Shown here one piece after another: positions 1-5,831 of a DNA stretch of 5,831 bases. This stretch comes from Nitrososphaerales archaeon (lineage in GTDB: Archaea > Thermoproteota > Nitrososphaeria > Nitrososphaerales > CADDZS01). A program made the position numbers and the translations under genes. The DNA lies in NCBI GenBank assembly GCA_030043455.1, contig JASHXQ010000170.1, forward strand, positions 1 to 5,831, read 5' to 3'. The notes below the pieces were generated by a model that worked only from the letters and a program-made list of their open reading frames with translations, did not search any database and was not told where the DNA came from. How positions within the stretch are numbered: position 1 is the stretch's first letter; each line of letters starts with the position of its first letter.

Positions 1-1313
1 CCGCATGGACGACCATTTTTTCAGGAGTTAACCCCGGAAAGCACGGGATCTTTGAGATGTTTGAGGTGCGTGAGGAAAAGCTGGTTCCTTCCAATATGCG
101 GGCGACGGACGTGCCCCTTTTGTGGGATTACCTCACTTGGGCAAATAAGAGAATGCTCGTAGTGGGCATACCTTTCATCCATCCTGCCCCGAAAATAAAT
201 GGTGTCTTTGTCACTGGAAGGTTTTCCCCCAAACTGTCCTGTTATCCCGAAAACCTGGCGGACAGGTTTGATCTGAAGGGATTCAACTACGACGATCTCT
301 CGATGGAGGAGAAAACGGAGAAAATCCTCGTTGAAGGCTCCGATAGCATCTCGACAAGGATCTTGGAGGGGCTGGAGCGCCGTACTGTCACGATTTCCAA
401 AATGCTCGATTCGGAAAAGTGGGATGTGGCGACAATCGTCGAGGGCCTGCCTGATGATCTCCTCCACTTGAGTTATGGAGACAATACAATAGTCGACGAA
501 ATGTATCAGGCGCTGGACCGCCTATTAGGGCAGATCACCAAGAGAATGGATCCTGAAGATGCCCTGATCATATTCTCCGATCACGGCTTTTGCAAAGTCG
601 AAGATGTACTCTTCATGAACGAATGGTTACTGAAACAAAAATATGCTTCACTAGATCAATCAGCATTGTCCCAATTACTGATTTGGCTAGGACTGGACTG
701 GGATGGGTTGAACAAAAGAGGTTTCAGGAATCGAGCCTTTCGATATTTGCTTGTCCACTTTCCTTGGCTCGCCGAGAGAATCAAGAACTCGGTTCGATCC
801 GGAATGGTTGTAGACGAAAGTCGCCAGATGAAGACCTCGAAGGTCTCCGCTTTCAGCATCAACGAGCCTCTTGCGTGGCTGAGAATTTCCGAGGGCGCGG
901 GAAACTCAGTACCGGTGGACAAGTTGATCTCCGAGCTGGAGGTGCTGAAGAGAGAGGGATTGCTCAAGAATGTCTTCGAGACTGACAAGATCTACTCCGG
1001 CAAATTTGTCCGGTTCGCTCCAGGAAAAATTCTGGTCGAGGCCCCCGATGGGTGGGCGGTGGACACTCTCCGATGGAACCAGCGGCAAATTACGGGAAAG
1101 CCGCTCATTACGAAGAAGGGAGTTCATCGGCGTGAAGGCATCCTCCTCGCTTATGGTTGCAAACTTGAGAGCGATGCTCCGCGAGTCCACGATCTCGTGC
1201 CCACAGTACTCCATCTGTTGAAGCTGCCGGTGCCCGAAAATCTGGATGGAAAATCGCTGCTTGCTGAAAATTCTCACGAAGAACAGACCAAATTATTGCA
1301 TGTGAGACAGTAG
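1..1313 (+). CDS. AlkP-superfamily type I phosphodiesterase / predicted phosphohydrolase (5' partial)
   Basis: Metal-dependent hydrolase of the alkaline phosphatase superfamily (type I phosphodiesterase/nucleotide pyrophosphatase branch, like COG3379); the substrate is unknown. The reading frame is open from base 3, and the first in-frame ATG (57) is not the start: the 18 codons before it encode AWTTIFSGVNPGKHGIFE, the hallmark stretch of the family just after the nucleophile. Bases 1-2 fit a Pro codon, giving PAW, so the Ser/Thr nucleophile and perhaps a few dozen residues lie left of the window. Numbering from the ATG at 57, likely metal ligands are D133 and H137 (D-x3-H, matching the family TDrxxH), D175-H176 in FSDHGF, and H357 in GVHRREGILLAYG. 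The C-terminal VHDLVPTVLHLLKLPVP...DGK is the usual family ending. No membrane segment is visible, so it is probably cytosolic. A 101-base gap separates it from the glycosidase gene on the same strand. Family is confident; substrate is not. Confidence 0.93.
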   Translation, partial: AWTTIFSGVNPGKHGIFEMFEVREEKLVPSNMRATDVPLLWDYLTWANKRMLVVGIPFIHPAPKINGVFVTGRFSPKLSCYPENLADRFDLKGFNYDDLSMEEKTEKILVEGSDSISTRILEGLERRTVTISKMLDSEKWDVATIVEGLPDDLLHLSYGDNTIVDEMYQALDRLLGQITKRMDPEDALIIFSDHGFCKVEDVLFMNEWLLKQKYASLDQSALSQLLIWLGLDWDGLNKRGFRNRAFRYLLVHFPWLAERIKNSVRSGMVVDESRQMKTSKVSAFSINEPLAWLRISEGAGNSVPVDKLISELEVLKREGLLKNVFETDKIYSGKFVRFAPGKILVEAPDGWAVDTLRWNQRQITGKPLITKKGVHRREGILLAYGCKLESDAPRVHDLVPTVLHLLKLPVPENLDGKSLLAENSHEEQTKLLHVRQ

Positions 1314-1391
1314 CTACTTACCAGCGTACCGAACCGGGAAGATCACGCATTTCGAATACCGGCGAGAGTTTATCTGATGAAGACTGAAAGT

Positions 1392-1409
1392 ACTGGGAAG
1401 GCTCCCAGT
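1392..1409. repeat. Perfect 7-bp inverted repeat (hairpin) before the glycosidase start
   Basis: ACTGGGA (1392-1398) pairs perfectly with TCCCAGT (1403-1409) across a 4-base AGGC loop, and the ATG of the next gene follows after five bases. No T-tract follows, so it does not look like an intrinsic terminator. It could mask the start region in a 5' leader or be a dyad operator, or it may be chance. No other clear ribosome binding site is seen before this ATG; the GGGAAGG in the left arm and loop is the nearest purine-rich stretch. Confidence 0.45.
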
Positions 1410-1414
1410 TTCAA

Positions 1415-2515
1415 ATGAAATTTGTCGTGATCATCTTAATCACAACTTTGTTGACATCTTCTATTGCCCTAATTTATTTCTCGTACAGTGCTTCGATTGT
1501 TCCAAGTACGAGATTTCCTACTTCCAAACCAGTTTTTGCATACTACTACGGATGGTACACAAAGACCGCCTGGTACGGAGGAATAGAGGGGCCGAACTCT
1601 CTAGCCGTGGCAGACGTTCCCCTGCTCGGCCTTTATGATTCTCAAAACATCTCTGTAATCGATAATCAGATCTCGGAAGCGCTCTCAGTCGGAATCAACG
1701 GTTTCATTGCTTCGTGGTGGGGCCCCCACAGCTACACCGATAACACGGACCAAATTCTGCTCAACCAGGCTGCTTCCCAATTCAACGATTTCAGCATGAC
1801 CCTATATTTCGAGACGACAATCATTCAGAACATGAACGCCTCGTACTCTGAGGAGAGCTCTCAGATCGTGAGCGATGTGGCATATATCATGCAAACCTAC
1901 GCATTCAATCCCGCTTTCACGCAAATCAACGGCAAGCCAGTTATCTTCTTCAGCGGTGTGGACAACTGGCCTCTTGAGTTCTGGGCAAACATAACGAGTG
2001 CGATTCATGCTATCTATCCCCAATTACTTCTCATCAGTGATTCCCTAAATCTCGTCGATCTGAGTGTGTTCGATGGAGCTGCCTCTTACGTCGACCTTGG
2101 GTACATGACCCAAAACTTGAGCCTTGACTCTGGAACTTATCCCACATTTACCAACCTCTCCCAAATCTCGCAGAATGAAGGAAAGTATTGGTTCGCCACC
2201 GCTTCCCCGGGATTCAACGGTACAAATGATGGCAAGACGCAGTTTCCAGTGGTTCCGAGAGATGCCGGAAGTACATACACCATTGGATGGGATATTGCTC
2301 AGAACTCGAATCCTTATGGGATCATCGTGGGTACCTGGAATGAGTACTACGAAGGTACGTCGATCGAACCAACCCAAGGCTACGGAGATCTATACCTTCA
2401 GCTCACAAGCCAGCTTGTAACCGCTTGGCAGACTCCTTCTTTGCACGTGCATCATTACTCCATTGAAGGAAACTTTTATCCAGAGCAACTAGCTTTAAAG
2501 ACCGCCACCCTTTAG
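1415..2515 (+). CDS. GH99-like (endo-alpha-mannosidase-type) glycoside hydrolase, signal-anchored or secreted
   Basis: Predicted (beta/alpha)8-barrel glycosidase of the GH99 or GH99-like/WbsX clan, 366 residues, a normal size for a single-domain member. Residues 4-22 are a hydrophobic signal peptide or anchor with K2 just before it; the catalytic domain starts near VFAYYYGWY (40-48). Further family blocks are GINGFIASWWGP (93-104), the LYFE strand (E133) and WNEYYEGTSIEP (308-319). The last matches the GH99 active-site block NEWHEGTxIEP, so E310 and E313 are the likely catalytic pair (E333/E336 in the Bacteroides xylanisolvens enzyme). Six N-x-S/T sequons (N78, N141, N192, N234, N247, N268) suit a glycosylated extracytoplasmic protein. 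It probably trims alpha-mannosyl-type or other surface glycans, but linkage and sugar cannot be read from sequence. The ATG at 1415 is chosen because it immediately precedes the signal-like segment. The preceding phosphohydrolase may share its transcript. Confidence 0.88.
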   Translation: MKFVVIILITTLLTSSIALIYFSYSASIVPSTRFPTSKPVFAYYYGWYTKTAWYGGIEGPNSLAVADVPLLGLYDSQNISVIDNQISEALSVGINGFIASWWGPHSYTDNTDQILLNQAASQFNDFSMTLYFETTIIQNMNASYSEESSQIVSDVAYIMQTYAFNPAFTQINGKPVIFFSGVDNWPLEFWANITSAIHAIYPQLLLISDSLNLVDLSVFDGAASYVDLGYMTQNLSLDSGTYPTFTNLSQISQNEGKYWFATASPGFNGTNDGKTQFPVVPRDAGSTYTIGWDIAQNSNPYGIIVGTWNEYYEGTSIEPTQGYGDLYLQLTSQLVTAWQTPSLHVHHYSIEGNFYPEQLALKTATL

Positions 2516-2539
2516 GCAAAAATTGGCTGAGTTCAACTA

Positions 2540-2695
2540 TTGGCGATTAACAAAGAGTGGCACGACACTCACAAGATGTCGATGCAAGCGACCGACGAGC
2601 AGAAACTAAAATGGCATAAAGAACATCGAAGAATTGCGGTTGTCGACCTATTCCACCCAGACTTCTTGCATTATCGAAAAAGAGGAAGAGCGTAG
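2540..2695 (+). CDS. Small His-rich protein with two WHxxH motifs, 51 aa
   Basis: A short frame in the gap before the aminotransferase, from TTG at 2540 (first start after an in-frame TGA at 2528) to TAG at 2693. With this start it has EWHDTHKM (6-13) and TDEQKLKWHKEH (18-29): two WHxxH motifs, with His pairs H8/H11 and H26/H29, plus H39 and H44, and a basic tail (RKRGRA). From memory, short hypothetical proteins of the form EWH..n.MP.naT.eqRi.WH.eHa..CgCRp occur in thermophilic bacteria and archaea. This one keeps the tryptophan-histidine and TxEQ core but lacks the terminal cysteines. Role unknown; paired histidines could bind metal. No good ribosome site precedes the TTG. An ATG at 2576 would give 39 residues but lose the first motif. 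It lies 24 bases after the glycosidase stop and ends 19 bases before the aminotransferase GTG, so it could be co-transcribed with either. Confidence 0.6.
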   Translation: MAINKEWHDTHKMSMQATDEQKLKWHKEHRRIAVVDLFHPDFLHYRKRGRA

Positions 2696-2699
2696 CATA

Positions 2700-2707
2700 G
2701 GGAGGAG
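2700..2707 (+). promoter_or_regulatory. Strong Shine-Dalgarno site of the aminotransferase
   Basis: GGGAGGAG contains the full GGAGG core complementary to the 16S rRNA 3' end and ends 7 bases before GTG at 2715. It is the best ribosome site in the window and sets the aminotransferase start. Confidence 0.85.
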
Positions 2708-2714
2708 TACGAGA

Positions 2715-4067
2715 GTGCAGGAACAATTTTCAGATCCGGTTGTTGAAAGTACCGCTCACAACACCTACGGAACGTGGAGGTTTCAAAAGGGATGGAAGCC
2801 CCTCCATATAGTGGATGCCGAAGGATGTTTTTTTACTGACGTCGATGGAAAGAAGTATCTTGATTTTTCCTCTCAACTTATGTGCTCCAATTTAGGGCAT
2901 AAGAACAAAGCCGTGATCGACGCAATCTGCGATCAAGCCCGGAAACTTCCGTACATCGCACCTTCTTTCACCTGCGATGCTAGAGCCGAATTGAGCAAGC
3001 TGCTTTTGGAGGTAATGCCCCAAGGGCTGGAGAAATTCTTCTTCACAACCTCCGGGACGGAAGCAGTGGAAGCCGCGATAAAAATCGCCCGGCTTTACAC
3101 TGGCAAATACAAGATCATCTCGAGGTATAGATCCTACCACGGATCTACTGCAGGATCTGTTGCTGCCACAGGGGATTTTAGACGAATTCCAATCGAACCC
3201 GCCGGAAAAGTTGATGGAGTTATTTTTGCCCCCGATATGGACCCGTACCGGTCACCGTTCGGGGTCGAATTTCAGGATCGCGGAGAAGCGACCGCGAATT
3301 ATGTCGAACACATGATCAGAAATGAGGGAAATGTCGCCGCGATCATCGTTGAACCCGTAGTCGGGACTAACGGAGTCATAGTGCCACCGCCCGAATATTT
3401 GCCTCGGTTGCGTGAGATCGCGACCAAGCATCAAGTGTTGCTGATTGCCGACGAAGTGATGTCTGGGTGGGGCAGAACGGGAGAGTGGTTTGCTGTTAAC
3501 CACTGGCGAATCCGACCGGACATTATGACGACTGCGAAGGGGGTTACGGGAGCATACGTCCCGTTGGGGGTAACCGCCACCACCGCTGAAATCGCGGAGT
3601 TCTTTGACACCCACTACTTCGCCCACGGTCACACCTACGAGGCGCATCCCATTACTCTTGCGCCAGCGATCGCAGCGATCAATGAATACAGGAGACTGGA
3701 TCTGATAAACGCAGCAAAGAGACAGGGTGAATACCTCGGGAACCAACTTCACATGTTGAGGGCGAGGCATCCTTCGGTCGGGGAGGTCAGAGGGCTGGGT
3801 CTGTTCTGGGGAATTGAGCTTGTGAAGGACAGAGAGACCAAAGAACCCTTCTTCAAACCGGAGGACAAGCTAGCGGGGAGAGCTTCGGTCCTAGACAAGA
3901 TTGGGGCAGATTTAATGAAGAACGGAGTCTTCGTACAGAGCTGGTTGAGCCACTTCATTGTCGCGCCTCCCTTGATCGTCACAAGAGAGGAGATTGATCA
4001 GGGAATTAGGGCGTTTGACAGCTCTCTCAAGATCGCCGATGAGCTTGTGACCGGCAGCCGATCCTAA
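2715..4067 (+). CDS. Class III (omega) PLP-dependent aminotransferase
   Basis: Fold type I PLP enzyme of the class III aminotransferase family, 450 residues from the GTG at 2715, the family's usual size. A frame opening at TTG 2634 would add 27 residues with no family similarity that cover a different small gene; GGGAGGAG at 2700-2707 supports the GTG. Numbered from that GTG: SGTEAVEAAIK (from S113) binds the PLP phosphate, Y141-H142-G143 is the ring-stacking SYHG motif, D246 in IADEVMSGWGRTG pairs with the pyridine nitrogen, and K275 in TTAKGVTGAYVPLG is the Schiff-base lysine. All key residues are present, so it should be active and cytosolic. The closest style I recall is the taurine/beta-alanine/omega-amino acid:pyruvate group (FSSQL..NLGH, ISRYRSYHG, GTNGVIVPP). 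The amino donor cannot be fixed from sequence; beta- or omega-amino acids are an inference. It converges on the acetyltransferase with no gap between stop codons. Confidence 0.95.
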   Translation: MQEQFSDPVVESTAHNTYGTWRFQKGWKPLHIVDAEGCFFTDVDGKKYLDFSSQLMCSNLGHKNKAVIDAICDQARKLPYIAPSFTCDARAELSKLLLEVMPQGLEKFFFTTSGTEAVEAAIKIARLYTGKYKIISRYRSYHGSTAGSVAATGDFRRIPIEPAGKVDGVIFAPDMDPYRSPFGVEFQDRGEATANYVEHMIRNEGNVAAIIVEPVVGTNGVIVPPPEYLPRLREIATKHQVLLIADEVMSGWGRTGEWFAVNHWRIRPDIMTTAKGVTGAYVPLGVTATTAEIAEFFDTHYFAHGHTYEAHPITLAPAIAAINEYRRLDLINAAKRQGEYLGNQLHMLRARHPSVGEVRGLGLFWGIELVKDRETKEPFFKPEDKLAGRASVLDKIGADLMKNGVFVQSWLSHFIVAPPLIVTREEIDQGIRAFDSSLKIADELVTGSRS

Positions 4068-4646
4068 TCAAGCCGGCAACCTTCGGTTCATCCACTCGTC
4101 CTTGAGCAAGCCGAACATTAGCTGATCTTCGAATCGTCCACGGAAATACACCCGTTCCCGGATCGTACCCTCCAGCTTGAAGCCCAATTTCCTCAACAGC
4201 TTCACGGAGGGTTCATTAAACGCAAGGGGAAGGGCCTCGATCCGATGCAAATCCATGTCCACGAAGCCATAGGTCAGGATCACCGGCAAGGCTTCGCTAG
4301 TGAGCCCCAAGTTCCAGTATGCTCGGGCTAGCTCATAGCCGAGTTCGGCGCAGCGTAGTGTCGGATCAAAATTCCAGAAACAGCAGCCTCCAATTGCTTT
4401 GTCATTCTCCCTTAGTGTGAAGACCCAATAGGTCACATTGCGCTTTGCATAGTCCTCCAATCTTTTCTCTACCCAGATCTTTGTCTCATTGAACGATTTA
4501 TCGGGCTCGAGGCAGTACCTATTCGTCACCTCTGGATCAGACTTGATCTCGAAATAAGCTTCGACGTCCCTCCTATCGAGCGGTCGAATCCTCAATCGAG
4601 CTGTTTCGAGGGTCGACAAATTTCTAAAGGCTTCAGCCAAGGTCAC
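4068..4646 (-). CDS. GNAT-family N-acetyltransferase (RimJ/RimL-like, Acetyltransf_3)
   Basis: Acetyl-CoA-dependent acetyltransferase, 192 residues, typical for this type. It opens with LETARLRIRPL (13-23), the usual beta-1 strand, then the SDPEV helix (36-40). IGGCCFWNF (85-93) and ELGYELARAYWNLGLTSEAL (101-120) form the CoA-binding core. NEPSVKLLRKLGFKLEGTIRE (144-164) is the conserved C-terminal motif with the N..S..LL.KLGF..EG signature. The pyrophosphate loop reads YWNLGL where many relatives have WGKG, so one glycine is replaced by Asn112. The start is GTG at 4646; a GTGAT at minus-strand positions 4660-4656, nine bases upstream, can pair with the 16S 3' end. Substrate could be a protein N terminus, an amino acid or another small amine. 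It follows the P1 peptidase by 42 bases in the same direction and is the likely last gene of that operon. Confidence 0.92.
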   Translation of the reverse strand: MTLAEAFRNLSTLETARLRIRPLDRRDVEAYFEIKSDPEVTNRYCLEPDKSFNETKIWVEKRLEDYAKRNVTYWVFTLRENDKAIGGCCFWNFDPTLRCAELGYELARAYWNLGLTSEALPVILTYGFVDMDLHRIEALPLAFNEPSVKLLRKLGFKLEGTIRERVYFRGRFEDQLMFGLLKDEWMNRRLPA

Positions 4647-4688
4647 GCCGAGCTCATCACGTCTCCAATGAGCTTTCGATCTCAGTTG

Positions 4689-5636
4689 TCACATGGTTCC
4701 GGTTCCACGATTCCCAGTTACGCTTCTGGCGATTGAAAGGGCGACGCATCTCGCGGACAGATATCCAATGGTGTCAATTAATCTTGGTCGAACGGCATTT
4801 GACTTCTCCCTCGCGGTGGACGTGACAAAGATCGTGTCACCATCGGAAGTGGTATGCGTGGGACGAATAGCCATCGCGAGGCCATCATGCGCCATCTGCG
4901 CGATCTTGATTAACTCCTCATGATTTAGCTCCACATTAGTGCCTACGACGCCGATCGTCGTATTTTCCTTTACGGGAGGAGTGCTGACGTATTTTTCAAT
5001 CACGTCTTCGAATTGGATAAATTTTCCCTGTTCATCTCTCGCACCCTCCAGTGTTTCGCCGGTATCGGGATCTCTCACATTGCCCATGCAATTAGTGATC
5101 ATTAGGGCACCCACCGTTATTCCATCGGAAAGAGCCATCGAGTACGATCCGGTTCCTCCTTTGCCTGCTCTTTCTCGGCCGGCAAATCCTCCAGCGCTAC
5201 CGCCAATTCCCCCTCCGACATTCCCTTCCCGCACTGGATGATGGGAGGCATTCAAGCATGCCTCGTAGGCAAGATTAGGATAACTAACGTTCGAAATATC
5301 CGCTCGTCCCATGTCGTAGATTGTTGCTCCCACGATCAACGGCATGATGCCACCTGCCCTCATTGTCACAACATTTCTTTCCAGTAGATATCTCCTTATT
5401 CCAGTGGGAGAATCGAGACCATAAACATCCCCTCCCGCGAGAAACACTGCGTGTCTCTTCACGAACCGCTTGCCAACATCGATCCCATCGGTATCAAAAG
5501 TGGTGGGATATCCGCCTCTCGCCTCATAAGCCACCATTGCCATAGGCTCCAGAAGTACTACCGTGCAACCGGTTCCCGCAGGGGCTTCGGCGTGTCCGAC
5601 CTGCAACCCTTCGACAGCTGTGAGAGTCCGGTTCAT
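4689..5636 (-). CDS. P1-family (S58, DmpA/BapA/NylC-like) autoprocessing aminopeptidase/amidase
   Basis: N-terminal-nucleophile hydrolase of the DmpA/NylC fold, 315 residues, near the short end of the family. Members cleave themselves and then hydrolyse N-terminal residues, amides, beta-peptides or nylon oligomers. Visible blocks: VGHAEAPAGTGCTVVL (13-28), LAGGDVYGLDSPTGIRRYL (66-84), the glycine-rich GNVGGGIGGSAGGF (138-151), KGGTGS (159-164), ITNCMGNVRDPDTGE (180-194) and ENTTIGVVGTN (224-234). The last is the processing site: cleavage between N225 and T226 would make an alpha chain of 225 and a beta chain of 90 residues with Thr226 as nucleophile, as in NylC (N/T) rather than DmpA (Ser). 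K159 and N182 are plausible active-site partners, by analogy only. No signal peptide, so it is cytosolic. ATG 5636 is the only start before the upstream in-frame stop; the ribosome site is weak. Exact substrate (L-aminoacyl amide, D-ester, beta-peptide) is unresolved. Confidence 0.93.
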   Translation of the reverse strand: MNRTLTAVEGLQVGHAEAPAGTGCTVVLLEPMAMVAYEARGGYPTTFDTDGIDVGKRFVKRHAVFLAGGDVYGLDSPTGIRRYLLERNVVTMRAGGIMPLIVGATIYDMGRADISNVSYPNLAYEACLNASHHPVREGNVGGGIGGSAGGFAGRERAGKGGTGSYSMALSDGITVGALMITNCMGNVRDPDTGETLEGARDEQGKFIQFEDVIEKYVSTPPVKENTTIGVVGTNVELNHEELIKIAQMAHDGLAMAIRPTHTTSDGDTIFVTSTAREKSNAVRPRLIDTIGYLSARCVALSIARSVTGNRGTGTM

Positions 5637-5688
5637 AGGGGGAACCCTGTCAGAAGATGCTGGTTAGGGCGTATTCGATTCTGGGGGT

Positions 5689-5831
5689 TTATTGGATCGG
5701 GCCGGTCTCCCAAGTGTATTTGTCCACAACGTTCTGGTCGATTTCGATGCCCAACCCGGGAGTGTCAGGAACGATCAATTGACCATTTTCGATTCGGAAT
5801 TTTTCTTTGGAGAGCTCTGAGACAAGAGGAT
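5689..5831 (-). CDS. Enolase-superfamily (mandelate racemase/muconate lactonizing) enzyme, C-terminal tail only
   Basis: The last 46 residues of a minus-strand gene whose body lies right of the window; the stop is TAA at 5691-5689. The tail contains FRIENGQLIVPDTPGLGIEID followed by QNVVDKYTWE. This matches the C terminus of MR/MLE enzymes, where a short beta hairpin and the PGLGIEID turn close the capping domain. All catalytic Lys/Asp/Glu residues are outside the window, so the reaction cannot be told. The V-P-x-x-PGLGIEID form with a following KY.WE resembles sugar-acid dehydratases more than N-acylamino acid racemases, but this is a weak guess. It is 52 bases upstream of the P1 peptidase in the same direction, so the two are probably co-transcribed. 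Confidence 0.8.
   Translation of the reverse strand, partial: PLVSELSKEKFRIENGQLIVPDTPGLGIEIDQNVVDKYTWETGPIQ

Noticed and set aside
21..467. 148-codon minus-strand frame inside the phosphohydrolase
   Set aside because: It is the complement of conserved family sequence, with no recognisable domain.
1366..1376. AGAGTTTATCT as an archaeal BRE/TATA promoter for the glycosidase
   Set aside because: The spacing to the ATG (about 40 bases) is tolerable, but the match is only partial and single; not strong enough to annotate.
1392..1409. Hairpin as an intrinsic terminator of the phosphohydrolase
   Set aside because: The stem is followed by TTCAA and then the next start codon, with no T-run, and it lies about 80 bases after the stop.
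3252..3770. 172-codon minus-strand frame inside the aminotransferase
   Set aside because: Antisense to a fully conserved PLP-enzyme core; its translation resembles no family and has no plausible start context.
4939..5241. Proline/serine-rich 100-codon plus-strand frame
   Set aside because: The Pro-rich composition is simply the complement of the glycine-rich loop region of the P1 peptidase.
5637..5648. AGGG-GGAA-CCCT dyad before the peptidase start as an operator
   Set aside because: Only four base pairs; too short to separate from chance.

Overview
The window carries six substantial genes and one small one, in two blocks that converge near position 4067. Plus strand: an AlkP-superfamily phosphodiesterase whose 5' end lies outside the window (to 1313), a membrane-anchored or secreted GH99-like glycosidase (1415-2515), a 51-residue small protein (2540-2695) and a class III aminotransferase (2715-4067). 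Minus strand, in transcription order: the C-terminal tail of an enolase-superfamily (mandelate racemase/muconate lactonizing) enzyme cut by the right edge (5689-5831), an N-terminal-nucleophile P1-family aminopeptidase/amidase (4689-5636) and a GNAT acetyltransferase (4068-4646).

The gene content suggests a prokaryote of moderate GC, most probably an archaeon. The reasons are the archaeal-style AlkP phosphohydrolase (NPGKHGI near the N terminus, FSDHGF inside), a GH99-like protein with an N-terminal hydrophobic anchor and many N-glycosylation sequons, frequent AGA/AGG arginine codons, GTG/TTG starts and a GGAGG ribosome site. Some bacteria such as Chloroflexi carry the same families, so domain assignment is inference. 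There is no rRNA, tRNA, CRISPR array, transposase or phage gene, and no gene-free stretch longer than about 200 bases.

The first two genes fit surface-glycan or phospho-ester metabolism: a cytosolic-looking phosphohydrolase beside an extracytoplasmic glycosidase. The aminotransferase and the minus-strand trio fit amino-acid, amide or sugar-acid catabolism. The enolase-superfamily enzyme, the autoprocessing amidase and the acetyltransferase are closely spaced (52 and 42 bases) and probably form one operon, which ends with its stop codon directly against that of the convergent aminotransferase.

The least expected items are the small gene with two WHxxH motifs 18 residues apart, which overlaps a spurious 5' extension of the aminotransferase, and a perfect 7-bp hairpin five bases before the glycosidase start. 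I see no clear evidence for a wholly new multi-gene system. The enolase-family/amidase/acetyltransferase set is the best candidate for an uncharacterised pathway.
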